Positions 10,594-21,200 of a DNA stretch of 64,000 bases are shown one piece after another. The DNA is from Gnetum montanum. Its lineage: Eukaryota; Streptophyta; Gnetopsida; Gnetales; Gnetaceae. The stretch lies in assembly GCA_015680685.1 (NCBI GenBank), contig MNCI01022658.1, positions 289,960-353,959 of the forward strand. Reading direction: 5' to 3'. A program made the translations under genes and the position numbers. Each line of letters opens with the position of its first letter. Position 1 is the first letter of the stretch. The notes under the pieces are model-generated. The model did no database searches. It was given only the letters and a program-made list of their open reading frames with translations, and was not told the DNA's origin.

Positions 10594-11808
10594 TGTAATT
10601 ACGGAAAATGTCAGCAGCTGGAAAATACCAAACAAAATCCCGTGTACACAGTTTTAACCACTGATCCACGTGAGGGCTATGCTGGAAAAACGAATCTGCG
10701 GCACCCTGAACGGTCTTGTCGATCAGACAGGGACTTACTAATCAATAAACCGATGAAGATTACAAATATTTCGTGGAATGATATGATTCAGCGAGTCGTG
10801 AAATGAGAGAAAAGCGATATAGATGAATGGTAACGACGATGATAGTGTCAACACGACAACAAGAATCAGACACGAGAGAAATGCATGATTGTAAGATCTA
10901 TAGTTTGACCNNNNNNNNNNNNNNNNNNNNNNNNNNNNNNNNNNNNNNNNNNNNNNNNNNNNNNNNNNNNNNNNNNNNNNNNNNNNNNNNNNNNNNNNNN
11001 NNNNNNNNNNNNNNNNNNNNNNNNNNNNNNNNNNNNNNNNNNNNNNNNNNNNNNNNNNNNNNNNNNNNNNNNNNNNNNNNNNNNNNNNNNNNNNNNNNNN
11101 NNNNNNNNNNNNNNNNNNNNNNNNNNNNNNNNNNNNNNNNNNNNNNNNNNNNNNNNNNNNNNNNNNNNNNNNNNNNNNNNNNNNNNNNNNNNNNNNNNNN
11201 NNNNNNNNNNNNNNNNNNNNNNNNNNNNNNNNNNNNNNNNNNNNNNNNNNNNNNNNNNNNNNNNNNNNNNNNNNNNNNNNNNNNNNNNNNNNNNNNNNNN
11301 NNNNNNNNNNNNNNNNNNNNNNNNNNNNNNNNNNNNNNNNNNNNNNNNNNNNNNNNNNNNNNNNNNNNNNNNNNNNNNNNNNNNNNNNNNNNNNNNNNNN
11401 NNNNNNNNNNNNNNNNNNNNNNNNNNNNNNNNNNNNNNNNNNNNNNNNNNNNNNNNNNNNNNNNNNNNNNNNNNNNNNNNNNNGGCCTTGGACAAAAGAC
11501 TTAGCCAAAATATACGAGAAGTCGCATATTACGCTGCTTAGGCCTTAGGCTTTGCCAAAGCTGCTGAAGTAAGCTACCTTTGAATGTAGGACTATGTTAC
11601 GCAAAGCGTCATTACGCTATGCTGCATGCTATAGCGTAAATATGGAAACATAGTGAGATAAGAAATCTGCAAAGGGAACCAAAGTCTTGATGTCGCGCGC
11701 CTCCTTGCCTTGCCTTGTCTTGTTCTTCTTTCTGGAATTCTGTCATGTACTCGTGCCCGAATCACGAATCTTTGCCTGAGGCCGACTCGCAATTTCCACG
11801 GTGTTTCA
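10594..11808 (-). repeat. 5' LTR of TatA-1 (contains assembly gap)
   Basis: The inner border is set by the PBS. The outer border is where homology to Athila gag (Ath-1) resumes at about 11,815; the minus strand starts TGAAACACC at 11,808. The stretch 10,660-10,740 matches 54,985-55,070 of TatA-2 (CGTGAGGG... and GTCTTGTCGATCA...). The U3-like end (11,520-11,640) is full of GCGTA/TACGC words, as in the TatA-2 LTR. True length is unknown because of the N run. Confidence 0.65.
10911..11483. other. Assembly gap (573 N)
   Basis: A run of N inside the TatA-1 5' LTR. ORFs spanning it are meaningless. The real gap length is unknown. Confidence 1.
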
Positions 11809-11814
11809 GAAAGG

Positions 11815-13400
11815 TTTTTCTATTCACCATCTCTTCAAGTGGTGACTCTTCCTCCTCCTCACAGAATCTTACTCCCCTTTTTCGGAGGGAAGGATCACGG
11901 TTGTACTCTTCTGCACTTTCTCTCTTACATAGCTCTCTTTATTTTTAGCTACTTGCTCCAACAATCTATGAACCTAATGGGACCTAAGTTTAGATAATCT
12001 CCCTTGGGCATATGTTCCAAGGGTTCTCCTGGTTTCATGTCTTAGCCCATCTACGAGATGGCGTAGTTGATCTTGTTGTGCATAACCATGGCCTAGGAAA
12101 CGATGTAACAATGCATAATATCGGCCCATGGCAGCATCCAAGGGTTTGTGATTTTCTTGCTTCCATCCTTGGATTTGCTTTTGCAAGTTGGACACTCAGG
12201 AGTACGTTTGGTATTTATCATTAAATAGTTCTAGCAACGTACTCCGCCTTTGAATGGATTCCAGCTCTAAGGACCAATACCAGCTTTCCGCTTCTTTTAT
12301 GAGTGTCCTTGAGAACAACTTTAATTTTTTCCACTCATTTTCAATGTTCTACAAAGCACATGCATTGTGAAATTCCTGTAAGTGGTTTTGTGAATCAGCG
12401 TTGTATCCCCCCTCAAATTGTGGAATATTATTCATGTCTAGTCTCTTGATCCAGTTATCTTTTTGGTGCCTTGTAGGTATTCTAATGGCCTCCGTAATGT
12501 CTAGCATGCTTTGGGTTGCAAGTAGGGGTTCTTCATGGTCATTTCTCTCATAAAATTTGCGATATCTACATGATTCCCTACTTTCCATTCTTTCATGCCG
12601 TGATTCTCTAGAATGCCCTCGTCCTCACTCTCGACTCTCCCGTCAACGTCTCTCATTTTTTTTACCCTTATCCTCACGGTTAGGTTCCTTATGACTACAT
12701 CCTAATGTTGAAGGAGAGGGTGAATGTGATGATGAAGGTGAAGAAGAAGGAGAACCATCACCATGATGATGTTTCTTACCTTCTCTTCGATGGTCTCGAC
12801 CTCAATCGTGATGACGATTAGAATGCCCACCCTTATTATGTGTTTTTGTTCCCTCATTGAACACTTGGTGTTCATGGTGATTAGAACCAGGGTTGTGAAT
12901 TGTGAAGTGTAGGTTCTGATACACCACCTCCTCACTATCATTAGGAGGGGGAAAATATTTTTGTGGAGAACCTGTTGAAATAGGTTTACCACCCTCAATT
13001 TTGCTTATGAAGGGTGGAGCATTATGGGGTCCTTTTCCCTTCAACGATGTATGATAACTCTCTTGCTGCAAGTCCCATTGACGTTGTGCTTTTGTGGGAT
13101 GGTAGTCCCTTGCGTTGTAATCACATACAACATACTCAACATATAATTGTGACATGTCTATTCGGGCAAGGAAACGAAGGAGCATGTTGGGGGCTTCTCT
13201 ATCTGGAGGCAACACTATGTTACCCTCCAAGTCTCTCCAACGTAGTTGTTCATCTTCATGGAAGACAAAGGTAAAGTTGGGTATATATTCATTGTGATGA
13301 ATACATACCACGCTAAATTGTTGAGGAACTGGTGGATTTTGGTTATGTGTGTTGTGCTGTTGATTGTCTCTAGTGTTGGTCCTAGGTGATGAAGTGCTTT
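11815..13400 (-). pseudogene. Ath-1 gag (broken)
   Basis: The N-terminal block at 13,311-12,802 includes DEQLRWRDLEGNIVLPPDRE and LYVEYVVCDYNARDYHPTKA. A low-complexity basic/His segment follows (12,998-12,600). Next is DMNNIPQFEGGYNADSQNHLQ at about 12,430, a capsid-like start. The last part, around 12,195-11,815, is antisense to the Ath-2 segment 14,480-14,850, with HLVDGLRHETRRTLGTYAQG and QGWKQ motifs. Frames change several times. It is the same protein as in Ath-2 and Ath-3. Gag would be the particle structural protein; no intact ORF survives. Confidence 0.75.
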
Positions 13401-13540
13401 TGTGTGGAGAAGAAGATATTTTAGTTTTGTTCGGTGTGCTGTTTACCGTTATTTAATTTTTCTCTTGATCAACCCTAAGGGTTCGTTCTAGCTTCCAAAC
13501 AATGTGAATGATATCCTATGTTCTATGTAGCACAAAAACA

Positions 13541-13556
13541 ACTAAGTCCCTGGCAA
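13541..13556 (-). promoter_or_regulatory. Damaged PBS of Ath-1
   Basis: The minus strand reads TTTGCCAGGGACTTAG next to the LTR. Ath-3 at the same place reads TTGGCACCATTGCTAGGGAC, so about eight bases have been lost from the site. Confidence 0.55.
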
Positions 13557-14323
13557 ATATGAGCATTACCCCTACACTCAACCATACAAATATGAGCATT
13601 ACATGCGTGATCTGGTCAAACTCCATAGATAGACTAGTTGTGGCATCTAGATAGTTAGCCTTAGGTCGCAGTTTGCTGTCTTCCCACCTAGACTAGTATT
13701 AGCTTTTTCATGTATGATTTAGTCCAGAGTGAGGTGTATGATGTGTTCTAACCTAATGCTACTCCTGAAGGCAATGGAAAGTAATAATTACTAAGCTAAG
13801 AGAGAAAGGGTGAGAGAGAATCTAAACTAGCCTAAGTGAGATCAACAACCATTCCTTGATTATCCGTACACATATTGGACTTCGTGCATTAAAACCACTG
13901 GGATTACCAAGTGCAGATCGTAGGTATGCTACTGGGTTACCAAGTAGTCACACTTAAATGCTCGTAGTCAATTCGTACTCATTCCATGTTTAAATAGGAG
14001 TTTAAGGGTGAGAGAGATTAAGTAGGAATGTAGTAAATAATAATTAATTAAACTAAGTGAATGCTACAATGATGAAGTAATCTCGATCTTTATTGCTGGT
14101 CATGTGCATGTCCAAGTACGTAACACTCAAATAAAAGATGTCGTATAATTACAATCACCACACTGTAGGCATACACTAGGAAATAACTCTAACTCTAAGA
14201 AGAAAAAATTGCAAGAGTTTGTGTAAGGGTCTAGATCTAGATGGGAAAACAAGGGAAAACTGCCTCTTATTTATAGGCATGACGCCAGGTTGCAATATCG
14301 CTTACGTGATATTGCAACTCATT
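13557..14323 (-). repeat. 5' LTR of Ath-1
   Basis: The minus strand starts TAATGAGTTGCAATATCACG (cf. TGATGAGTTATC in Ath-6). CCTATAAATAAG at about 14,280 is a TATA box, and AATAAAGATCGAGATTAC at about 14,090 is the shared poly(A)-signal region. The inner end has an unusual copy of AATATGAGCATTAC in place of the standard GTACCTCGTCACTCATCA end. Confidence 0.75.
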
Positions 14324-14329
14324 AGAATG

Positions 14330-15110
14330 ACAAAAACTTAAGTTGTTTCCATGGACACTAGTTAAAGAAGTAGAAAGTTGGTATTAGTCTTTAGAATCAG
14401 AATCCATTCATAGGTGGAGTACTATGTTAAAACTATTTAATGACAAGTACCAAATGTACTCCTGAGTATCTAACTTGCAAAGGAAAATCCAAGGCTGGAA
14501 ACAAGGAGGATATGAACCCTTGGATGCTACTATGGACCAATATTATGCATTGTTACATCGTTGTCCTGGTCATGGTTATTCGCAAATGGATCAACTACGC
14601 CATCTTGTGGATGGACTTAGGCATGAAACAAGAAGAACCCTTGGGACTTCTACCCAAGGAAGACTATCCGAGCTTAGGTCCCATCAAATTCAAAGACTAT
14701 TGGAGCAAGTTGCTAAGGAAGAAGGTGAGCTATGGAATAGAGAAAGTGCAAAAGAGTATAACTGAGACCCTTTCCTCCGAAAGAGGGGAGTAAGATTTTG
14801 TGAGGATGAAGAAGAGTCACCACACGAAGAGATGGTGAATAGGAAAAATTTGCCTATCCAAAAGATGACATCAAAAGTTTCGACAAAGGTAACTCAAATG
14901 TGGGATTCCCTAGACAGTAAATTTCAAACTATTCTTAAAATAGTAGAAAATTCTAGAGAACAAGGTAAAGAGAAAAGAAAAAAGAAAGAGGCTGAACATG
15001 TAGGTAGCAAGGGTAAGGGCAAAGTTGCCATCATTAAAAAGGTTGTGCATTCAAAAATAGACAATGATAGTGGATGTGAGATATGTTAATATGAGCATCC
15101 TAAGGAATGT
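14330..15110 (+). pseudogene. Ath-2 gag, C-terminal half
   Basis: Readable blocks: IQGWKQGGYEPLDATMDQYYA at about 14,483, HLVDGLRHETRRTLGTSTQG at about 14,595, then HQIQRLLEQVAKEEGEL, a charged helical tail, and a short zinc knuckle CEICxYEHPKECC at about 15,076-15,115 (CX2CX3HX4C, one residue shorter than the usual CCHC box). A TAA lies inside the knuckle at 15,087. The 5' half was cut off by the Ath-1 insertion at 14,323. Confidence 0.75.
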
Positions 15111-15780
15111 TGCCTTGTAATCTCACATCTGTAGGAGTCTGGCGTGTATGCACTAAACCCATGATTAAACAAAAGGCAAACACTCCAAAAGTTACCTTAT
15201 CCTCAAGGTAACCTAAGGTAGTTCCAAAAACCCTCAACATATTATCCTAGTGGAACTCCACCACAATTGATTGGGTAATATCAATAGTGGAAACACCCAC
15301 AATCATGGGGAATGCCACCACCAAGGCAACAGTATCCTTACCACCAACCTAACCCGTATGGATATTATGTGTAGTAGCTAATCTCACCACGTGACTCTAC
15401 TGGTCATGTCACTTCTCAACCTCACTATCAAGCCCATAAGTATTATGGGACTCCTTCTTCTAGAGGTGATATTCTACAAGCATATCATCCTTCTCATCCA
15501 ACCACATCTCTTCCACCAATAGCTCCACTACCACCTGCTCCCATGATGCAAGGTGAAATCCCTACCAAGCCACAGCAACATAATGCCACGAGGGTTGTTA
15601 ACTCTCAACCTACTATTCATTCCAACAACCACATGAAGAAAATACCTTTCTTTAGAACCAACAGTTCAACCAAGCCCTTACAATCACCAGTGGCTGATTC
15701 CTTAGATTCCTTAGTATCAATCAAAACTTTGGAGCCTCCTTCAAATCAACCACTAGACTCAACATATACGGTCATGCTAA
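15111..15780 (+). other. Ath-2 Pro/Gln-rich gag-pol spacer
   Basis: Frames read Pro-, Gln- and Tyr-rich text (SLPPIAPLPPAPMMQGEIPT at about 15,510). It is nearly identical to Ath-3 31,510-32,160. It is probably a linker of the polyprotein rather than a separate gene. Confidence 0.55.
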
Positions 15781-16268
15781 CACATGTCATCACCAATTGG
15801 ATCAAAGTTGGCCACCTTCTCAGGAAATTATCTGATCTTGGGAGTCCTCTGATATACTTACAAATCATTGGAAATGCACTGTGCAAGGCTCTTTTGGATT
15901 TAGGTTTCGGTATCAACTTGATTTCTCAAGAAATGTACAAGGCCTGAAACTTACCTCCATTGAAAAAGAGCAACATCCATATCGAGTTGGATGACCAGAC
16001 CATCACTGTCTCATTGGGATTGGTGGAAGACATTGTTACCACTATTTGTGGATGGTTGTACCCAACTGACTTCCTAGTGATTCTGGTAAACAATGGTACG
16101 GGGGACTTCCCAATCATAATGGGAAGAGCATGGCTAAGCACCATCGACGCACACCTAGGAATCTATGATCTTTCCCTAGAAATATCAAATGAACATACAT
16201 TCGAAAATATTGAGAAGAAGAAAGTTTTGTGCATCACATACAATGACATAGGGTGTAATTGTGTGTAG
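15781..16268 (+). pseudogene. Ath-2 aspartic protease
   Basis: CKALLDLGFGINLISQEMYK at about 15,880-15,945 is the active-site strand. The usual D-S/T-G is D-L-G here, a Ser-to-Leu change relative to the DSG in Ath-3. After a TGA at 15,944 the frame goes on with PLKKSNIHIELDDQTITVSL, then FPIIMGRAWLSTIDAHLGIY, where the IMGRAWL box is the retropepsin ILGR motif. It ends at a TAG at 16,266. Both the loss of the catalytic-loop Ser and the stop argue that it is inactive. Confidence 0.75.
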
Positions 16269-16399
16269 AGGTCATGGTTTGTGCAAAGTTTAACATTTCC
16301 TGCATGCAATCAGTGTGCACAAGTGATCAACATACAAAGATTCCTGTATGTAGTAGCCACACAATAGGAAGGCACCCAATGGCTGACAATTGATCAAAA

Positions 16400-17576
16400 A
16401 AGTAGTTCACTCATATGCATGGAACCAACTGAGGGTTTGCCTTGTGCTTACATCGATAACATAAATGCATTAGAGCAAGTCCATTGCCAACTTCCAAGTC
16501 TTAACCTTGAAAATTTCAACTGGGGGAAGTTGGAAATCCTTGAGAAATTTAAGCAAGAGCTCCTCGAGCTAAAACCATTACCCACCAGTATGGAATACAC
16601 GTTCCTCAAAAATGAAAAATTGGTAATTATCAATGCTAAGCTTGCTCCTCAATAAAAAGAAGACCTGCTAAAGGTAATCAATAGATGGTCAAAAGCCTTT
16701 GCTTGGTCATATCTCAAATTAACCAGAATAGATCCTAGGATATGCCAACATAGGATTTAGATCGACCCCTCCATGAAGCCTCAGAGACAAGCACAGAGGT
16801 GGTTGAATCCAAAGTTGATGCAAGTAGTCAAGGAAGAAATCGAATAGCTTCTCAAGGCTAGGTTCATATACCCAATTGCTAATAGCAAATGGGTTAGCCC
16901 TTTAGTTATTGTGCCTAAAAAGGGAGGCAAATGGAGGGTGTGCATAGATTTTAGGCTACTGAATATGGCAACATTAAAAGATCACTTTCTATTTCTATTT
17001 GTTGACTAAGTCTTAAACACCATCGTAGGGCATCGCTACTATAGTTTTCTAGATGGATATAATGGATATAATCAAATACAAATAGCCCCAGAAGATCAAG
17101 CCAAGACTACGTTCACCAGTCCTTAGGGAAAATTTTCATACAAATAGATGTCATTTGGCTTGTGCAATGCCCCTACAACATTTCAATGACTAGTTCTAAG
17201 CATCTTCCAATAGTAGATAGGAAATGGTGTGGAGGTCTTTATGGATGAATTCTCCACTTATGGAGAAAACTTTGATAAAGACTTGGACTAGTTGGAGCAA
17301 GTGTTAAAAAGATGTGTAGAAATCAATTTGAGGCTCAACTAGCAAAAAAGTCATTTAATGGTCCAAGAAGGCGTAGTACTAGTGCAAAAAATCCCACACA
17401 TAAGGATAGAGGTAGACCTCGAGAAAATCAAAATTATCCAAGGAATTACCTGTCAACCAGAAATTGTCAAAGATATTCAGTCATTCTTGGGACATACTAG
17501 CTATTATAGGAGATTTATTGAGAACTTTTCAAAGGTTGACCTCAACCTTAACCTTGATCTAGCACAGAAACAATGA
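16400..17576 (+). pseudogene. Ath-2 reverse transcriptase (Athila type, many stops)
   Basis: A pre-RT linker (KFKQELLELKPLPTSMEYTF at about 16,545) leads into FIYPIANSKWVSPLVIVPKK at about 16,862, GGKWRVCIDFRLLN at about 16,925, HRYYSFLDGYNGYNQIQIAP at about 17,035, SFGLCNAPTTFQ at about 17,155 and the catalytic box VFMDEFSTYG at about 17,238. The second catalytic aspartate is Glu here. The thumb (FLGHTSYYRRFIENFSKV) ends at a TGA at 17,574. At least eight stops interrupt it. The family is Ty3/gypsy RT; FMDDF and GLCNAP are Athila-like. RNase H does not follow, because foreign sequence starts here. Confidence 0.85.
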
Positions 17577-17925
17577 TTAGTAACCCTTAACTTGCTATAT
17601 GTGTTGGCACATTTTGGCCATTTCATGGAATAGCAAAAGTAGTGATACTGGCGAAAGGTAATTTGTATATACTCTACCTTAGAATCATCAATAAAAACTA
17701 AAAAAAAAAAGGTTATGAGCAACGGTTTCTTTAAAAAAAAAGCAGCAAGACAAGGCTACTGCAACATGTTTATGGCTCAATGAAGTCAAATTTTGAGGTA
17801 TCCATTTGGCTTTCAGTTTCTAGACTTATACTATACAACAATTGCAATTTGATATCCTCATGAGCATAACCCAAGCAAAGAAGAAAGTCAAGATTTTAGA
17901 GAAAGAAAGGTCCAAGATGCCTCGG
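17577..17925. other. Junction region after RT
   Basis: AT-rich, with two A-runs (17,700-17,710 and about 17,733-17,741). No coding homology recognised. It joins broken RT to the PPR fragment and marks the left edge of the foreign segment. Confidence 0.4.
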
Positions 17926-17934
17926 TAATAGTAA

Positions 17935-18617
17935 AGTTTGGGCAAGAGACATTTCCTAGCCTGGGAAATGCTCTGATAGACATGTATGCCAAGTGCGGCA
18001 GTATCGAATTGGCATTCCAAGTTCTCAAGAGTATGTCTGAAAGGGATGTTGTGTCATGGACTTCTATCGTTTGTGGCTTTGCCTTGCATGGTCTCAGTGA
18101 GGATGCATTATAGCTATTTGATGAAATGCAGTGTCATGGTTTTAAGCCTAATGCTATAAATTTAGTTGGCATTCTGTCTACCTGTCACCATTCAGGGCTT
18201 GGTGAGAGAGGCTTGTGGTATTTCAGATCCATGAAAGCTTTTTATGAACTTCAGCCGGGTATGAAACACTATGCTTGCATAGTTGATCTTTTAGGACGCT
18301 CTGGTTGCCTGGAAGAGGCATGCAAGTTCATCAAGAATATACCCATGGATGCTGATGCTTCTGTTTTGGGTTCCTTGCTTAGTGCTTGCAAATTGTACTG
18401 TAATACGAAGATAGCAGCCTGGGTAGTGGATATGCTAATGGAGTTGAATGTTGGAGATGTTTCCCTTTTGGTTCTTATTGCAAATTTATATGTAGATGCT
18501 GGTAAATGGACTGATGTTGCAAGGATAAGATTGATGATTAAGAAGAAGGGTTCTAAGAAGAATCCTAGATGCAGCTATTTTACGTTGGGAGCCAATGTCA
18601 CTCTCAGGCAGAAATGA
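17935..18617 (+). pseudogene. PPR protein (PLS/E class) C-terminal fragment
   Basis: Open frame with one stop (TAG at 18,111). It reads LGNALIDMYAKCGSIELAF, DVVSWTSIVCGFALHGLSED, PNAINLVGILSTCHHSGLGE, MKHYACIVDLLGRSGCLEEA, ASVLGSLLSACKLY, then SLLVLIANLYVDAGKWTDVA and GSKKNPRCSYF. This is the standard series of last PPR repeats plus E motifs of a plant organelle RNA-editing or processing factor. There is no DYW domain, and no start or upstream repeats. One stop in about 225 codons suggests fairly recent loss or capture compared with the surrounding retroelement. It sits inside Ath-2 pol and is followed by an ATG18 fragment, which suggests captured gene pieces rather than a local gene. Confidence 0.85.
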
Positions 18618-18890
18618 CTTTTGCAAAGCTAATTGCTAGCGGAGTATGGCAAAGGTGGTGCGTTTTCAAGGCTCCGCTCTCTGAGCCTTGACTTTTGCCA
18701 TCATTTGTGGAAACTGCTGAGTTTGGAGGATTTTCGTTTTTGGGCTCTATCCCACGTTTTTTGATGGACGCGTGCAAGAAAACCTTAACCATTTTCCAGA
18801 AATCTGCAAATAATGGCGCCTACATGAGGGGAAACAGTTTGGACATGAAATAACGTTGTTATAGGCATTATGTGCATGACGGATGAACAT
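18618..18890. other. Spacer between PPR and ATG18 fragments, with hairpin
   Basis: Noncoding. An 8-bp perfect inverted repeat (CAAGGCTC...GAGCCTTG, about 18,668-18,691) could form a hairpin. No Helitron-type CTRR end was found right after it, so its origin is open. Confidence 0.4.
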
Positions 18891-18899
18891 GTGGTAGTA

Positions 18900-19270
18900 G
18901 ATGGTTCGAGGAGATGCTTTTCCGATGCAACAGTGGTGCTCATCGACAGAGGTCCGAATTTGCAGTATCCCCCATAGAAGGTTATGATCTGGGATGACCA
19001 ACACTACCGCTGCACCATCAAGCTCTTGTTCTACATGGATGACCACGCCATGCAGCTAAGATGCGACCGCATCATCGTTGTGCTAGAGCACAAGGTTTAC
19101 GTCTACAATTTTGTGGACCTCAAGCTTCTGCACCAGATTGATACACTACCAAACCCTATCGGCCTCTGTGCTGTTTCACATGACCCAGCGAATTTCGTGC
19201 TTGCGTGCTTGAGCCTCCATCATGGCTAGGTGCGCCTTGAGCACTACGGGTGGAAATGGACGAAGTTCAT
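18900..19270 (+). pseudogene. ATG18/WIPI-like WD-repeat autophagy gene fragment
   Basis: The text matches the middle of plant ATG18 proteins: EEMLFRCN at about 18,908, a frameshift, then GPNLQYPP, a TAG, KVMIWDDQHYRCTIKLLF (from about 18,978), LRCDRIIVVLEHKVYVYNF, DLKLLHQIDTLPNPIGLCAVS, then after another TAG VRLEHY. ATG18 proteins are beta-propellers that bind PI3P on autophagosome membranes. The PI3P-binding FRRG motif, which in the family follows later, is not reached. Exons appear joined, without introns, over this short span. Stops and the frameshift make it a pseudogene. It lies in the same orientation as the PPR fragment. Confidence 0.85.
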
Positions 19271-19739
19271 TGCCGCATTAATAATTTATGGTCTTTTAGG
19301 ACTATTCTGGTGTAAATCTTTTGTCTATATGTGTATCCAGAAAGCGTAGAGGAATTATCAAATCTCTATTGGCGTTACACTGGTACGTGCCCCTGGATTG
19401 ACGTTTCACAAATAGATATGCCTTCAGAGACCACTCAGGAGTGCATAATTCATCATTATCTAGTCTTCACCAACGAGTGCAGGAGCTACCACCACTACAA
19501 GTCCACCAACAGAAACATGTGACCTACTACACATGAACACAACACATCTACAAATCATTTCCAGTGATAATGAATGCACCACCAGTCCATTGGTTAAGGG
19601 AGTAATCCACGGGTTTGCACTGCTGGCGGTACAACCACTTCCATGGGCCTCGCTACCTGGACCAGCCCACATTATTTATAGGCCACATGGCCTTAATATT
19701 TTCTTTATTTAAAAAGTCATACAACATTTATTTTAATTA
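19271..19739. other. No recognised feature
   Basis: Short ORFs only. Nothing recognisable on either strand. It continues the foreign segment inside Ath-2. Confidence 0.4.
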
Positions 19740-21200
19740 ACTTTGGGTTTTGATATAAGTAATTTAATTGCTATTGTGCTACTGTACATTTGACAGCCCT
19801 TGGTTGTGTACCAAGTAAGTATTAATATTGATTTAAAATTTGCATATGCTAAGAAGTTATATTGGATAGTTATTCAATAGGACACTTGGCCACCATAGCT
19901 TTTATTTCTATAGTGGTAACTTTTTGTGGAAGTTATAACTTCCTAGCTTTAATCCCATGATGTTTGTAACCACTACAAAGGCCACTTGTCAACTACAACT
20001 TGTTTATCTCCATGGTGACCATTTGGGGACTGAAGGGCCACTTGGCAACTAAATGGGACACTTTTTAGCTGTAGCTTTTTTATCTCTATGGTGGTTGAAA
20101 CCACCCAAAAGTTTTGTAACTTACCTAACTTGCTGGGCAAGTAATTAACTTCCTTACTTGGGAGAAAAGTTAGCTAAGATATTTTAGTATGTAACTACCT
20201 TATGAACCTTATAAAAAGGCTTCAGGGATAAGAGATCAAAGACATCACTTGCGGAGCTCTTACTTGGAGACACACTTGGGGTCACACATTGTGAAAGATT
20301 GCTTGTAAGATGGCTTGCTAAAGAAAAGATTTCAGCCTCTTTGTCATAGTCCTGTGAGTTATGCTTATTGTTTTTTATTTTGTTTAAATTGTTTAGCTAG
20401 TGGTTTAGATAGTATCATCCTTGGCAAGTAATTTTGGGATTTTTAGATTGCTCTTATTGTTCTTGTTGCCCGATAAAAAATTTTTGTTAAATTTTTTCCA
20501 TAGAAGCACTTGTGTTTAAAAGCCTTAAGAGCATTTTAGTAGTAAATTTTATTATTGTGCAATGTATAAGAACTACTATTGAGATTTTTGTAAGAGAGCC
20601 TCTGCTTGTAGTCATGTCGTTGAACGATTCAATAGTCACGAGGGTTCACAAAATCTTTGGTATTTTGATGGGACCAGAATAGTTTCTTTTTATCTTTAAA
20701 GTGAATCTCCATGGTATTTCAATCAGAAATTGTCAAGTCTTTTGAAGGTTCTATTGAATGTAATTGTTGACATCCATTATCTAGCCAAAATGGAGTCTTG
20801 TACGTGATAGTTTACGTAGCAATTTTTTGGTAGCATAGTAGGATTGTCTTGAAGAAATTGCTTATTTGAGCCTTGGAAGTTTGAACAATTCGTAGATATT
20901 GAATTTGGGATAGCTTTATTGCGAAGTGTTTACTTGTATCATTTTACCTTATTTAAATATTTGAGGTCTTAACACAAATCTGCTTTCCTTTCTATCTATT
21001 TCCATTGAATCTTGTTCTATTTCTAGTTTTCTTAGGGAACTATCTCTTTTTCTAGGGAAAATTAGAAGTAGATTCACACAGTTGTGCTCAAATGTTTTTG
21101 CAAAATTTTATTTGTTACAAGTAGGGATTATAAGGACCATGTAGACTAGGCAATTGAACAAAATAGGAACTCCCAACAACTCACAGTACTTGGCAAAGTT
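19740..21200 (+). repeat. Possible LTR or promoter-like region with imperfect internal repeats
   Basis: Three imperfect repeats with the words CCACTTGGCAACT and TATCTCTATGGTGG lie near 19,885, 19,980 and 20,037. CCTTATAAAAAGG at about 20,207 is a TATA-like site. The block has no coding sequence and resembles a U3-R-U5 layout, but I could not find a second copy or the LTR borders in this window. It may be a solo LTR of an unrelated family. Confidence 0.3.

Larger units (their letters stand above)
1..11808 (-). mobile_element. TatA-1: Tat/Ogre-like Ty3/gypsy LTR retrotransposon, 3' end outside window
   Basis: On the minus strand the order is 5' LTR (about 11,808-10,594), PBS (10,587-10,571), gag (10,350-7,959), gag-protease (7,538-6,561), a 5.2-kb non-pol segment, then RT and the start of RNase H running off the window at base 1. 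The RT wording (DNFPLSSIDQLVDTTAGH, DYVDDIAVKS) and the gag motif with a GHDTDSC core are typical of the plant Tat lineage. A gap between protease and RT is also a trait of Ogre elements, which have an intron there. The insertion broke the gag of Ath-1 at about 11,809. Many stops and frameshifts show that the copy is dead. The 3' LTR and its target duplication cannot be seen. The lineage call is by recognition only. Confidence 0.8.
11815..14323 (-). mobile_element. Ath-1: 5' part of an Athila-type element, interrupted by TatA-1
   Basis: Minus-strand order: LTR (14,323-13,557), damaged PBS (13,556-13,541), then gag to about 11,815, where TatA-1 begins. At 14,323 it abuts plus-strand gag of Ath-2 in mid-gene, so Ath-1 was probably inserted into Ath-2. 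The gag is of the B1 type, whereas the LTR start carries GATATT-type palindromes as in the B2 copies. The rest of Ath-1, and the left part of Ath-2, should lie beyond TatA-1, outside the window. Confidence 0.7.

Noticed and set aside
10738-11508. Long open frames across the N run on both strands
   Set aside because: They consist almost entirely of undefined residues from the 573-base assembly gap.
18668-18691. 8-bp hairpin as the 3' end of a Helitron that captured PPR and ATG18 pieces
   Set aside because: No CTRR terminus about 10 bases after it on either reading, and no TC start found; left as an open idea only.
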